Origin: an uncultured Myxococcales bacterium
GTDB taxonomy: Bacteria > Myxococcota_A > UBA9042
NCBI GenBank assembly: GCA_903919145.1
Contig: CAIXGW010000193.1
Coordinates: forward strand, 1 to 52,241
DNA length: 52,241 nt
Direction of reading: 5' to 3'
Shown piece after piece: positions 44,356-52,241 of this stretch. How positions within the stretch are numbered: the stretch's first letter is position 1; each line of letters begins with the position of its first letter. Below the pieces are notes generated by a model. That model was not told the origin of the DNA, ran no database searches, and saw only the letters and a list, made by a program, of their open reading frames with translations. Made by a program: the position numbers and the translations under genes.

Positions 44356-44982
44356 TCAACGCGACGGCGTCTGGCCGTCGATGCCTTCCAGCGCTGCGAT
44401 GGCCGCCGCGCGAGCAGAGTCGATCTCGCTCTCTGTGCCGGACATCCACAAGCGGCCAAACGCGCCAAAGGGCCGCACTTCCACCAGCTTGACGTTGGCA
44501 GCCTTCTCCGCTTCGTTGGCGGCGTAGGCGACGTAGCCCGCTGGCTCGGTCTCTAGGATAAACAGGCTGTCGCCCGGCAGGATCATCATCCCAAAAGAAT
44601 CGCGGTTGATGATCTGGGCTTGGTAGGGCTCGATGGCGCGGATGACCTGGTTGGTGGCAATGCGCGGCTTGATCCGCTGCCCTTCTTCCAGGCCAAGGTC
44701 GGCAAGAATGGCCTGACCGGCACTGCGGACGGCTCCTTGATCGGCGTCGTGAACTTCCAGCAGGCCGAAGGCACGCTCAACCACCTGGATGGCCGGGGCC
44801 ACAGTCGTGGCCTTGAGGGCCACGTCGGTCACGCGGTTGACGGCGATGCCGGGCGCGATCTCGACAAATAGACTTGCCATACCCGGCAACGGCAGAAAGC
44901 CGCGAGCGGTCTTGCCAATGAAGGACGCCAGCTGCGGCTGCAGGCTGTCCAAGATCACAAAGGTGCGCAGCGCAATGGCCAT
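44356..44982 (-). CDS. BMC-T shell protein (gated double-layer type), similar to Haliangium Hoch_5816
   Basis: 208 aa from ATG 44982, with GGGGAGAG upstream; earlier in-frame starts are not credible. Two BMC domains with permuted layout: [21 protein letters not shown] at the start, then [43 protein letters not shown], and [31 protein letters not shown] at the end. From memory this is close to Hoch_5816, a stacked trimer with a large gated pore thought to pass cofactors or bulky metabolites. It is the first gene of the operon. Confidence 0.93.
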   Translation of the reverse strand: MAIALRTFVILDSLQPQLASFIGKTARGFLPLPGMASLFVEIAPGIAVNRVTDVALKATTVAPAIQVVERAFGLLEVHDADQGAVRSAGQAILADLGLEEGQRIKPRIATNQVIRAIEPYQAQIINRDSFGMMILPGDSLFILETEPAGYVAYAANEAEKAANVKLVEVRPFGAFGRLWMSGTESEIDSARAAAIAALEGIDGQTPSR

Positions 44983-45450
44983 GAGCTCTCCCCAGTGCGG
45001 CGCCGGATCGCATCGGCGCAAAGTACTAACGGCGCGAACGGGCCTTGCTTCTGTCGGCACCTCCGCCGCGGCCAAGGCGCGACACAGAGACCCCATCGAC
45101 AGAATGGACCACAGCCGCCACAGCAAGCAGCCGCCGGCGACCCCCGATCTTGTACCCCAAGATCGACGGCAGCGCCAGCCCCACCCGGGCGCCAATTAGC
45201 GACCCGCGGCAGCCAGGCGCCACCGCAGGCTACAGCGGCCCCGCCAGCGCCGGTCAGGGGGCAGGCCGGCCGCCGGCAGCGCCCGGAATTGTGTGGCGAT
45301 GCACGCTGCGCCTTGACGGCGCCGCCGGAGCGCGATACCACGTCAACCCAAAGTTGCCGGCGCGCCGCTGTAGGTTGCCCGGAACCCCCATCCAGTCAGT
45401 GCGTCTGACCCCGACCCGCGCGGGTCGGACCGCAGCAAAAAGGAGCGGGC
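44983..45450. other. Divergent control region between the BMC operon and the zinc-ribbon/FHA gene
   Basis: 468 bp. It should contain the BMC operon promoter, but no clear -35/-10 pair was found on the minus strand; TAGTAC is at about 45025-45030. A minus-strand 65-codon frame (45223-45026, GTG start, no ribosome site) has a hydrophobic stretch but is not convincing. No gene for a regulator, such as a two-component or LysR-type protein, is present. A perfect palindrome lies at its right end. Confidence 0.5.
45411..45428. promoter_or_regulatory. Perfect 18-bp palindrome upstream of the FHA gene
   Basis: CCGACCCGCGCGGGTCGG reads the same on both strands, ending 22 bp before the ATG. Such a site suits a dimeric repressor or blocks translation as an RNA hairpin; a chance GC-rich palindrome of this length is unlikely but possible. 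Confidence 0.5.
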
Positions 45451-47166
45451 ATGGTCATGTGTCCGCGATGCGGCAGAGCAAATGAGGGCAAGTATCGGTT
45501 CTGCCTGGGTTGCGGCGCGGCTCTGCCCGCCCACGACTTGGCGCAGGGCGGCGGCGGAGCCCCTGCGGCGCCGGCGGCTGCACCCGCTGGGCCGGCCTTG
45601 CGCTCGGGGGCGGGCGCGGCGCCGCTGAGCCGCGCTGCTCCTGCGAGCCCGGCCGTGCCCGTGGCTCCGCCAGCGGCCAGTGTGCCTCCGCCGGTGCCAG
45701 CCCAAGCTCCGCCTGCCGGCGCCCCGCCAGCAGCAGTGCCTGCCCACTTGGCCGCCCTAGAGGGATTCAAGGCGGGTCCAGCGCCGGCCCTGCCGCCCAA
45801 GCCCGCCTCAGCGGCCACAGCCCAGCCCTTTGTGCCCGCTGGCGGTGCCGCCCCCAAGCCCGGTGCGCGGGTGACCGCCCCAGGCGATGACCTGCCAACC
45901 GAAGCAGTGAGCAGCCTGATCAGCCAATTGGCTGGCCTCGGCGCGGCCACGGCCAACAGCAAGCCGCGGATCGCCACCGGCCCCAACCACAATCCCGCCG
46001 AGGTGGCCGCCCTGGCTGGCCCCAGCTCGTTTGCCGGCGGCTTGGATGGGGGGACCCGCCGCCAAGTGCCACGGCCGCTCACCAGCTCAGAGGCCAAGAC
46101 CGTGCCCCCCGGCTCGACCCTGCCCGGCTTTCAGCTGTCGCCCTCTGCCGCCGCCGAGCCTTCGCCGCGCGGCTCCGCAACCCCAGGCTCTCTGCGCTCG
46201 CCGGTGTCGCGCTATGCTCCACCGCCGCCGCCTGCATCGGTGCGCGCACCAGGGCCGATCTACACCACCCCCGCCGCCACCCCAATGGTCAGCGATACGC
46301 CGGGGGCGCCCGGAATCCCGGCAGCGGCCAGCGCCCATGCCGCGCCGCCGCCCACAGCCAGAGCCGCAGCGACCGGCACAGCGGCTTCGCAGCGCTGCAA
46401 CCACTGCGGCACCGACGTCCCCTTCGGCAACGCCTTTTGCGGCTCTTGCGGAACTCCAATGCCGCGCCAAGCGCCCGCAGCCGCAGCGCCCGTGCCCCAG
46501 TCGCGACCCAACAAGGTAGGCTACGTCGCCTTGATTGACGACAACGGCACCGAGTCTTTGCAGTTCCCCTTGGTTCAAGGCGAAAACCGCATCGGCAGCG
46601 GCGAGACTTGCCAGCTGCGCTTCCCCGACGACGGCTTTCTGGCGTCGATTCACTGCGCGGTCGATGCGGAGCCCGGCCAGTGCAGCCTGCGGCCGATTGA
46701 CCAGGCCAATGGCGTCTTTGTGCGCATCACCGCCCCGGTTGAGCTGCACCACGGCGACGTCCTGCGCATTGGCCAGGAAGTACTGCGCTTTGAGCGGCTT
46801 GACAAGCTGAGCGCCGAAAGCAATGCCGACGGCCATCCCGAAACCGTAGGCTGGCCACTGCCCAAAGGGGTGTGGGGTCGGCTGTGCCAAATGGGCCTTG
46901 GCCGCCAGGTGGCCAACGCCTACCTGCTGGCCAGCCCCGACGTGTTCCTGGGCCGCGAGCGCGGCGACATTCTGTTTCCGCGCGACGGCTTTGTCTCTGG
47001 GTCCCACGCCGTGCTCTCTGATCGCAACGGCCGAGGATTTCTAAAAGATCTGGTAAGTTCTAACGGCACCTTTGTCAAGGCCAAGCATGAGACGCCGCTG
47101 CGCAACGGCGACCTGTTCTTGCTGGGCCGCAATTTGCTGCGCCTCCACCTGGGCGCGCCGGCCTGA
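45451..47166 (+). CDS. Protein with two zinc ribbons and two FHA domains
   Basis: 571 aa; GGAG lies just before the ATG. A zinc ribbon opens the protein (CPRC...CLGC, residues 4-22). Residues 30-310 are an Ala/Pro linker. A second zinc ribbon (CNHCGTDVPFGNAFCGSCG) lies near 315-333. FHA 1 (about 355-445) has RIGSG and SIHCAVD; FHA 2 (about 485-570) has FLGRERGDI, SGSHAVL and SSNGTFV. FHA 2 keeps all phosphothreonine-binding motifs; FHA 1 lacks the NG element. It is a cytoplasmic adaptor for kinase signalling. A PilZ gene follows 67 bp later. Confidence 0.88.
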   Translation: MVMCPRCGRANEGKYRFCLGCGAALPAHDLAQGGGGAPAAPAAAPAGPALRSGAGAAPLSRAAPASPAVPVAPPAASVPPPVPAQAPPAGAPPAAVPAHLAALEGFKAGPAPALPPKPASAATAQPFVPAGGAAPKPGARVTAPGDDLPTEAVSSLISQLAGLGAATANSKPRIATGPNHNPAEVAALAGPSSFAGGLDGGTRRQVPRPLTSSEAKTVPPGSTLPGFQLSPSAAAEPSPRGSATPGSLRSPVSRYAPPPPPASVRAPGPIYTTPAATPMVSDTPGAPGIPAAASAHAAPPPTARAAATGTAASQRCNHCGTDVPFGNAFCGSCGTPMPRQAPAAAAPVPQSRPNKVGYVALIDDNGTESLQFPLVQGENRIGSGETCQLRFPDDGFLASIHCAVDAEPGQCSLRPIDQANGVFVRITAPVELHHGDVLRIGQEVLRFERLDKLSAESNADGHPETVGWPLPKGVWGRLCQMGLGRQVANAYLLASPDVFLGRERGDILFPRDGFVSGSHAVLSDRNGRGFLKDLVSSNGTFVKAKHETPLRNGDLFLLGRNLLRLHLGAPA

Positions 47167-47233
47167 CCGTGCTACAGTCGATTTCAAAGCGTCGCCCATC
47201 CGCGGCAGGCGCGACCTTTCAAAGTGGGGCCCC

Positions 47234-47626
47234 ATGAGCAAGACCTCGACGGTCACCGGCAAGACCCAGCAGGCAGACGACCGCCGCGACGCTTCGCGCC
47301 GGATGTTTGACGTCCAGGTTGGCGTGGCAACCGATCACCGGCTATTTGTGGGCCTGGTCCACAACATCTCCGCCGGTGGCCTGTTTATCGCCAGCGACGC
47401 TACGGTGCGCAAGGGAGACAAGGTCGAGGTGCGCTTCTCCATTCCTGGCAGCAGCCACATCTTTGACAAGCAGGCCACCGTCTGCTGGACCCGCCCCGTC
47501 GATCCCGATGGCTCGCACCGCACCCGCGCCGGCTTTGGCGTGCGCTTCGAGTCGCTGTCTGACGAAGAAACCAAGCTGCTCAACGCATTCTTGCAGGTTC
47601 ACGACCCGATCTTCTTTGACCTGTAG
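47234..47626 (+). CDS. Small PilZ-domain protein
   Basis: 130 aa from ATG 47234. Residues 17-115 are one PilZ domain: DRRDASRRMFDVQVGV gives RxxxR, and HNISAGGLFIAS gives NxSxxG, the c-di-GMP contacts. FGVRFESLSDEE closes it. The start was chosen because upstream in-frame starts lie within the FHA gene. TACAGT at 47173-47178 may be a -10 element, so it might have its own promoter. It belongs to the stand-alone PilZ type common in myxobacteria. Confidence 0.88.
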   Translation: MSKTSTVTGKTQQADDRRDASRRMFDVQVGVATDHRLFVGLVHNISAGGLFIASDATVRKGDKVEVRFSIPGSSHIFDKQATVCWTRPVDPDGSHRTRAGFGVRFESLSDEETKLLNAFLQVHDPIFFDL

Positions 47627-47742
47627 GGCGGATCGGGACCGATCAGGGTCGCAGCCAGCGCTGTTACACGCCGAGCTAGCCTTGTCTCACCCCGAACTGG
47701 CCCCGTCTGAGCCCGAACCGGCGCCGAATAGCGGCTGGGGTG

Positions 47743-48615
47743 CTAGAGCAGGTCCAGCCCGTGGCGGCGGCTCCACAATTCCAGGCGCAGTGCAATCAAA
47801 TCGGGCAGTTCCAGAGGGGCGGTGTGAGATCCGCCCGGAATCTCTAGCAATTCTGCACCCTTGAGCAGCTGGGCCAGTTCGTGCTGCAGCCGCCCCGGGG
47901 TAAAGTTGTCGCGCTGCCCGGCCACCACCAAGGCCGGCATGGTCAAATCGGCCAGGCAGTGGCGAGCCGAGTGATGGGCCGCGCTCTGCAAAAAAGCAAG
48001 AAATACCAACGGATTTAACCGAGCCATGTGGTTGAGGTAGGGCAGAAAGTCGTCTCGGCGGATCATCTTGGCGTTGATTTCTGTAGCGACCGACAGCTGA
48101 TAGGCCAGCTCGGTTGGTAGCCAGCGCTGCCACAGCTTGCGCAGCCCGGCCTGATAGCGCAGCGCCGCGCCGGTCAGAAACGGCAGCAGCCGCGAGCCCA
48201 GGTCGTTGCCCTGAAACGTGTCGAGCGGCCGCTCAAACGCGCCGCACATCGGCACCAGCGCCACGGTGCGCTGCGGCTCCAAGTGGGCCGCCTGCAAGAT
48301 CACCTGCACGCCCATCGAGTGGCCCATCAAAGTGGCTTTCTCAAGCCCCAGGTGGTCCAGCACGGTCCAGGCGTCGCGGGCAGATTGTTCAATAGTTAGC
48401 GTGCGCTGGTCGTCGGGCTCTTCCGATTGGCCGTGGCCGCGGTAGTGGAAGTGGACCACACGGCAGCGCCGCTCTAGCGCCGGGCGGAGGTAGCGCCAGA
48501 TGTAGCCGTCGCAGCCAACGCCATCGCACAACAGCACGGCGGGACCGGATGGCTGGCCAGTGACCCGCACCGAGAGGAGCGAACCGTCAGGAGTTTCAAC
48601 AAAGATAGCAGGCAT
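47743..48615 (-). CDS. Alpha/beta hydrolase
   Basis: 290 aa. An alpha/beta-hydrolase fold with the oxyanion region LLCDGVGCDGYIWRYL, HYRGHGQSEEP, nucleophile elbow GHSMG (Ser near residue 99), acid in VVAGQRDNFTP and His in GGSHTAPLE. No signal peptide is seen. The family includes esterases, lipases, haloperoxidases and C-C hydrolases, and the substrate cannot be deduced. It converges with the PilZ gene and is 60 bp downstream of the PssA-like gene on the same strand, so lipid metabolism is one possibility. Confidence 0.9.
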   Translation of the reverse strand: MPAIFVETPDGSLLSVRVTGQPSGPAVLLCDGVGCDGYIWRYLRPALERRCRVVHFHYRGHGQSEEPDDQRTLTIEQSARDAWTVLDHLGLEKATLMGHSMGVQVILQAAHLEPQRTVALVPMCGAFERPLDTFQGNDLGSRLLPFLTGAALRYQAGLRKLWQRWLPTELAYQLSVATEINAKMIRRDDFLPYLNHMARLNPLVFLAFLQSAAHHSARHCLADLTMPALVVAGQRDNFTPGRLQHELAQLLKGAELLEIPGGSHTAPLELPDLIALRLELWSRRHGLDLL

Positions 48616-48675
48616 GGTGGATAGGCCGCGTGGATAGAGGATGCAGAGCGCCTTCCAACCCTTGCCGGGGGCGCG

Positions 48676-49470
48676 TCAGCCGTGGACTTCCTGCAGGTCA
48701 GTGCGCTGTGCGTGCATGCGCGGGCCAAGCCAGCCAAAGCCAAGAACCAAGTAACCAAGCACCAGCGCAAACAACACTGGCATGCCCACCCGCAGGGGCA
48801 CGGCGATAAAGACCCCCGTCGCCAGGATCAGCTGGACGACCTTGATCACGGGATGGCTGCTGGTCTTGAGCTTGGGCAACGGCAAATTACACACCATCAG
48901 GGCGGCGTTGGCTACCGCCAGCCACGGGAACCAGCCAATGATCTGAGGGTTTGACTTGTCCAGCCCGAGCTCGCCCAGGGCCAAAAAGCCAGAGGCAATC
49001 ATGGCGCCAGACAGGGTCGAGGGCAGGCCAAGGAACAGGGACGGGCCGATCGCGGCGGTGGTCACGTTGAAGCGCGCCAGCCGCACCGCGGTCATCACGC
49101 CGTAGGTCATGCAGATGCCCGCCAACACGCTGGTAGCCGGCAGCCCGCCCAGGGTGGCAGCAGGGCCCCAAGTCTGCGGGGCAAAAGACTGAGCTGCGCC
49201 ATAGATCAGCGCCGCCGGTGCCAGGCCAAAGGCGGTGGCATCAGAGAACGAGTCAAACTGCACGCCGAATTCGCTGCTGCCGTTGACGAAGCGGGCAACG
49301 CTGCCGTCCAGCTTGTCCAACAGCACACTGAGCAGGATAAACCAGGCGGCGGTGGCGTAGTTTTGGTCGGCCAAAGAGGCGTAGATCGAAGCCAGAGCCA
49401 ACGCCATCGACGCCGCGGTGATGGCGTTGGGCGGAATGGTTCTTAGCGGAATGGGGTCAAACAGTCTCAC
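48676..49470 (-). CDS. CDP-alcohol phosphatidyltransferase, probably phosphatidylserine synthase
   Basis: 264 aa from GTG 49470 (AGG seven bases upstream); longer frames start upstream without a ribosome site. The signature D(x)2DG(x)2AR(x)nG(x)3D(x)3D is complete: DKLDGSVARF...FGVQFDSFSD. Six to eight hydrophobic helices follow, so it is an inner-membrane enzyme. It exchanges CMP of CDP-diacylglycerol for an alcohol. The RTIPPNAITAAS beginning and the length fit PssA rather than PgsA, but the alcohol is not certain. No decarboxylase gene (psd) is in view. Confidence 0.85.
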   Translation of the reverse strand: MRLFDPIPLRTIPPNAITAASMALALASIYASLADQNYATAAWFILLSVLLDKLDGSVARFVNGSSEFGVQFDSFSDATAFGLAPAALIYGAAQSFAPQTWGPAATLGGLPATSVLAGICMTYGVMTAVRLARFNVTTAAIGPSLFLGLPSTLSGAMIASGFLALGELGLDKSNPQIIGWFPWLAVANAALMVCNLPLPKLKTSSHPVIKVVQLILATGVFIAVPLRVGMPVLFALVLGYLVLGFGWLGPRMHAQRTDLQEVHG

Positions 49471-49639
49471 GGGCGACCTGTCGCGGGCCAAAAGGAAGCG
49501 GTGCGGACGGGCCCGATTGCCACACAACCCGTCAAGTGTAGCGCGACCGGGCCGGCGCTCCAAGGGGCTGGCGGCTGGCGGGTCGCAGCTCTCGACGATT
49601 CGTTCGCGGCTGGCCTACCATCGCCGCAAAGGAGGGAGC

Positions 49640-51805
49640 GTGGCCGACTTGAGCACAGGGACAAGATTGGGGGCGTCGCTGGTGCTGGAGCGGCTGATTG
49701 GCCAAGGCGGCATGGGTGAAGTGTGGTTGGCGACTGACGAACTGCTAGGGCGGCGCGTGGCCGTCAAGTGGTGGTCAGCGGCAGGCGACCCCGAAAAGAC
49801 GGCGCTGCGGCTGCTGTTGGAGGCGCGGGCGGTCGCTCGGGTGGTGCACCCAGCAGTCGTGGCGATCCACAGCATCGGCGATCACCGCGGACGGCCGTAC
49901 ATGGAGATGGAGTGGGTAGATGGCCCCAGCATGCGCGCTTGGTGGCAAGCAGAGCAGCCTTCTGTAGCCGAGCGGCTGGCGCTGCTGGCGCAGGTCGGGC
50001 AGGCGCTGGATGCGGCCCACGATCAGGGGGTGGTCCACTGCGACATCAAGCCGGAGAATGTGCTGGTGCGCCGCGAGGGCAACGGCACTTGGCTGGCCAA
50101 GCTGGCTGACTTTGGCCTGGCGCAGTCCCGCGCCGATGGGACCCCGGGGACACCGCTGAGCCACGGCACCCTGGCCTACTTGGCGCCAGAGCTGGCCGAA
50201 TTGCCTCCCAGTGCAGCAAGCGACACCTTTGCCCTGGGTGCTATGGCGTGGGAGGCGGTGACCGGCAGTCCGCCGCAGCGCCCCAGCTGGAAGGTCGCCC
50301 CGGTTTTGCCGGCGCACCGCGCAGTGGCCGGGCCGGCGCTGGCGGTCCTGCAGCGCGCCATGGCTGCCGAGCCGGGCGAGCGCTGGCCTTCGGCAGGGGC
50401 GTTTGTGGATGCACTGCACCGCGGCATGGACCTGCCGGCGTGGGCCGGCCGCGGCCCTGGGCTGGCCGCCCTGGCACCGGCGGCCACCAGTGTGGAGGTG
50501 GCGCTGCCCGTGCCAAGCTGGCCGGCAGACAACGCTGTAGACGTCCTGGGAGCTCTGCTGGCGGCCCTGGCCAACTTCCCAGAATTGCTGCCCAAGGCCT
50601 ATGGCGGGATCCCGCGGGCCCAGGACGTCCTGGCGCTGGTCGAGCGCGGCCAGGGTCAGTGGGAGAGCGCCACGCTGACGTGGGCGCCGGCAGCTGACCG
50701 CGAGGCTTGCCTGCAGCGCCTGCCCGGGCGCCTGCAGCGGCTGGTGCTGGGCCGGGCGGCGGCGGCCATAGAGACGGCGCTGCCCCGCGGCAATTCCAGC
50801 CGCGAAGAGGCCACTCAGCTGTACATTGCGGCACGCCGCCTGGGCGATGCTGCCCGGCTGGCCCTGCAGAGCGCTGACGCCACGGTCAACGCGCGGCGGC
50901 GGCGCCATCATCTGGCCCGCGCGGTGGCCTATTCTAGCTCGCCGGCACGGCCGCGGGCGTGGCTGGAGACCCTGCTGTTGCTCTTGGAGTGGGATGTGCG
51001 CTGCGGGGCTGCCGAGTGGGCCCGCGGACCTCTGGCGGAAGCTCAGGGACTGGTGGTGGAGGCGCGCCTGCCCGCCGAAGATCCGCTGCGACTGCGGGTC
51101 GCGCTGGCCGACGCCGCCCTGCGCCTTGCTCAGGGCGCGCCGCAAGCGGCGCTGGCGCGCCTGCAGACCATGGTCGGCGGCGCGCTACCAAACAGCGAGA
51201 TCATGCTGCAACGCAAAGTGTTGTTGCAGCTTTGCGCCAACGAAGGGTGGGGCGCGCCGCCTGAGCCGCGCCAACCGTCCGGCGGGCAGACGACGGCCGA
51301 CGGCAGCGCCGCCAGCGGGCTGTGGCAGATAGCTTTGGGCAGACGCGCCCAGAGAGAAGGCGACTTTGCTGCGGCTGAGAGGCACGCGGCGCGGGCGCTG
51401 GCTGCGGCTGAGGAGCGCGGCGATGCGCTGGATGCCGGGCACGCCCTGGTCTTGATGGCAGATCTGGCCATGGCCAGAGACCAGCACCAGATCGCTTGGC
51501 ACACCGCCAGCGACGCTTTGGCCGTGCTGGCGCCCATCGGCACGGTGCAGGCGACCGCCCAAGCTTGGCTACAGCGCGGTAGAGCGGCCCTGGCCCAGGG
51601 GCGCAATTGGCAAGCCCACCACTCCTTTGCCCACGCCCAGGCTGCGGCCGACGAACTGGGCATCGCCGCCCTGCAGACCGCCGTCCTGCCGCAGCTGATC
51701 CAGCTGGCCCTGGGCGATGGCGAGGTAGAGCAGGCGCGGCGCTGGCAGGAGAAGCTGGCTCGCTATGCCGGAAAAGAGCCGGCCTCTCACCGCAATACCC
51801 CTTAG
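49640..51805 (+). CDS. Ser/Thr kinase-like protein with HCD catalytic loop and TPR C-terminal half
   Basis: 721 aa, GTG start with GGAGGG upstream. Residues about 12-265 form a kinase domain: GQGGMGEVW, VAVKWW lysine, HCDIKPEN (residues about 132-139), DFG and APE. The Arg of HRD is Cys, so it is a non-RD kinase; the catalytic Asp and Lys remain, so it may be active without activation-loop phosphorylation. Residues about 330-715 are helical with TPR-like units (AAERHAARALAAAEERGDALDAGHALVLMADL). No membrane segment is visible. It ends four bases from the converging Gly-rich gene. Confidence 0.88.
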   Translation: MADLSTGTRLGASLVLERLIGQGGMGEVWLATDELLGRRVAVKWWSAAGDPEKTALRLLLEARAVARVVHPAVVAIHSIGDHRGRPYMEMEWVDGPSMRAWWQAEQPSVAERLALLAQVGQALDAAHDQGVVHCDIKPENVLVRREGNGTWLAKLADFGLAQSRADGTPGTPLSHGTLAYLAPELAELPPSAASDTFALGAMAWEAVTGSPPQRPSWKVAPVLPAHRAVAGPALAVLQRAMAAEPGERWPSAGAFVDALHRGMDLPAWAGRGPGLAALAPAATSVEVALPVPSWPADNAVDVLGALLAALANFPELLPKAYGGIPRAQDVLALVERGQGQWESATLTWAPAADREACLQRLPGRLQRLVLGRAAAAIETALPRGNSSREEATQLYIAARRLGDAARLALQSADATVNARRRRHHLARAVAYSSSPARPRAWLETLLLLLEWDVRCGAAEWARGPLAEAQGLVVEARLPAEDPLRLRVALADAALRLAQGAPQAALARLQTMVGGALPNSEIMLQRKVLLQLCANEGWGAPPEPRQPSGGQTTADGSAASGLWQIALGRRAQREGDFAAAERHAARALAAAEERGDALDAGHALVLMADLAMARDQHQIAWHTASDALAVLAPIGTVQATAQAWLQRGRAALAQGRNWQAHHSFAHAQAAADELGIAALQTAVLPQLIQLALGDGEVEQARRWQEKLARYAGKEPASHRNTP

Positions 51806-51809
51806 TGAA

Positions 51810-52241
51810 TCAAGGAACTGGGGAAAGGAAGGTGATCTTGACCCAGCCATGGCTGCCAGGCGCCTGAGGCCCGCCGCCGCCAGCCCCGCCGCCAGCCGCC
51901 GGAGTTCCGGCAATGCCCGCGCCCGCGCCACAAGTGCCGCCCTGCCCGCCGGTTGCGCCGCAGTCGCAGCCAGCGACCGCTCCGCCGGCACCGCCTGCCA
52001 GGCCGCCGCCGCCGCCGCCGCCGCCACCGCCGTCGCCTTTCTTGGCCCCGCCGGCACCGCCGCTGGGAAAACCCGCGCCACCGGCGCCGCAGCCGGCGGC
52101 GCCCTTGGCACCGCCCGACAAACAGCCGGCGCCAGCCGCCCCGCCACCGCCAACCAGCACCGACAAGGCTTGCCCGGCGCTGACCTTCACCTTGGTCAGG
52201 GTGATCTTGCCGCCCGCAGCCCCACTGCCGCCGGCTGCACA
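51810..52241 (-). CDS. C-terminal part of a Gly-rich protein
   Basis: 143 residues are visible and the frame is open to the window edge, so the N-terminus lies outside. It is about half glycine, with a run of ten and Cys scattered through it (GCGAGGAG, GCDCGA, GTCGAG). KITLTKVKVSAGQALSVLVGGGG and the end SHGWVKITF fit the Gly-rich repeat family (Gly_rich_2-like), in which a beta-strand frame ends in a W/YVxIT strand. These are usually large, secreted, surface proteins. The Cys content is unusual for that group. Confidence 0.65.
   Translation of the reverse strand, partial: CAAGGSGAAGGKITLTKVKVSAGQALSVLVGGGGAAGAGCLSGGAKGAAGCGAGGAGFPSGGAGGAKKGDGGGGGGGGGGLAGGAGGAVAGCDCGATGGQGGTCGAGAGIAGTPAAGGGAGGGGPQAPGSHGWVKITFLSPVP

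Noticed and set aside
45026..45223. 65-codon minus-strand frame upstream of the first BMC-T gene
   Set aside because: It has a hydrophobic stretch and acceptable codon use, but a GTG start two codons after a stop and no ribosome site. Conservation in relatives would be needed to accept it.

Overview
This 52 kb window is GC-rich DNA of a bacterial chromosome. The gene content points to Myxococcota (the former Deltaproteobacteria). It has four eukaryote-like Ser/Thr kinases or kinase-linked operons, PEGA, FHA, PilZ and DUF4388 domains, many lipoproteins with Cys-rich or Kelch repeats, and a bacterial microcompartment (BMC) locus whose shell proteins closely resemble, from memory, those of Haliangium ochraceum. 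The lineage call is inference. No rRNA, tRNA, CRISPR array, phage or insertion sequence was recognised.

Layout. 1-3.4 kb: end of an Ala/Pro-rich protein, then a minus-strand pair FHA/coiled-coil -> PilZ. 3.9-7.3 kb: dnaK, a structured repeat element, and a CbpA-type (zinc-finger-less) DnaJ. 7.4-10.3 kb: a secreted DOMON-like protein and a probable outer-membrane barrel. 10.4-15.6 kb: a four-gene minus-strand operon with overlapping ends (Ser/Thr kinase with PEGA domain -> TPR/PEGA membrane protein -> YkgJ-like Cys cluster protein -> lipoprotein amidohydrolase). 16-25.7 kb: envelope genes (small lipoprotein, seven-motif Kelch lipoprotein, PEGA protein, LolA-like protein, barrel, large Cys-rich lipoprotein with four somatomedin-B-like modules, coiled-coil protein). 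25.9-28.4 kb: def, fmt, proC. 28.5-32.7 kb: helical-repeat protein, uridine kinase, DUF2325 protein. 32.7-39.5 kb: minus-strand kinase -> GDPD, then zinc-ribbon/TPR protein -> rsmG.

39.6-45.0 kb is the standout: a minus-strand BMC operon, BMC-T -> BMC-H -> BMC-P -> CoA-acylating aldehyde dehydrogenase -> BMC-T -> ribB (with a degenerate ribA domain) -> small lipoprotein, closed by an intrinsic terminator. All shell classes are present (hexamer, pentamer and two trimers) but only one enzyme has a recognisable encapsulation peptide, and no aldehyde-generating signature enzyme, alcohol dehydrogenase or phosphotransacylase is encoded nearby. What the organelle metabolises is therefore open.

45.4-52.2 kb: a zinc-ribbon/double-FHA protein followed by a second PilZ protein, an alpha/beta hydrolase, a CDP-alcohol phosphatidyltransferase (PssA-like), a kinase with HCD instead of HRD in its catalytic loop, and the C-terminal end of a Gly-rich protein.

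Two families of short interspersed repeats were found by eye. One sits directly after stop codons (after dnaK as a tandem pair, and after the barrel gene near 22.6 kb) and folds into nested hairpins. The other has copies near 25.75 kb and 35.5 kb. Several adjacent genes overlap by four bases using TTGA, GTGA or ATGA, which indicates frequent translational coupling. All domain calls come from reading motifs; no database search was run.
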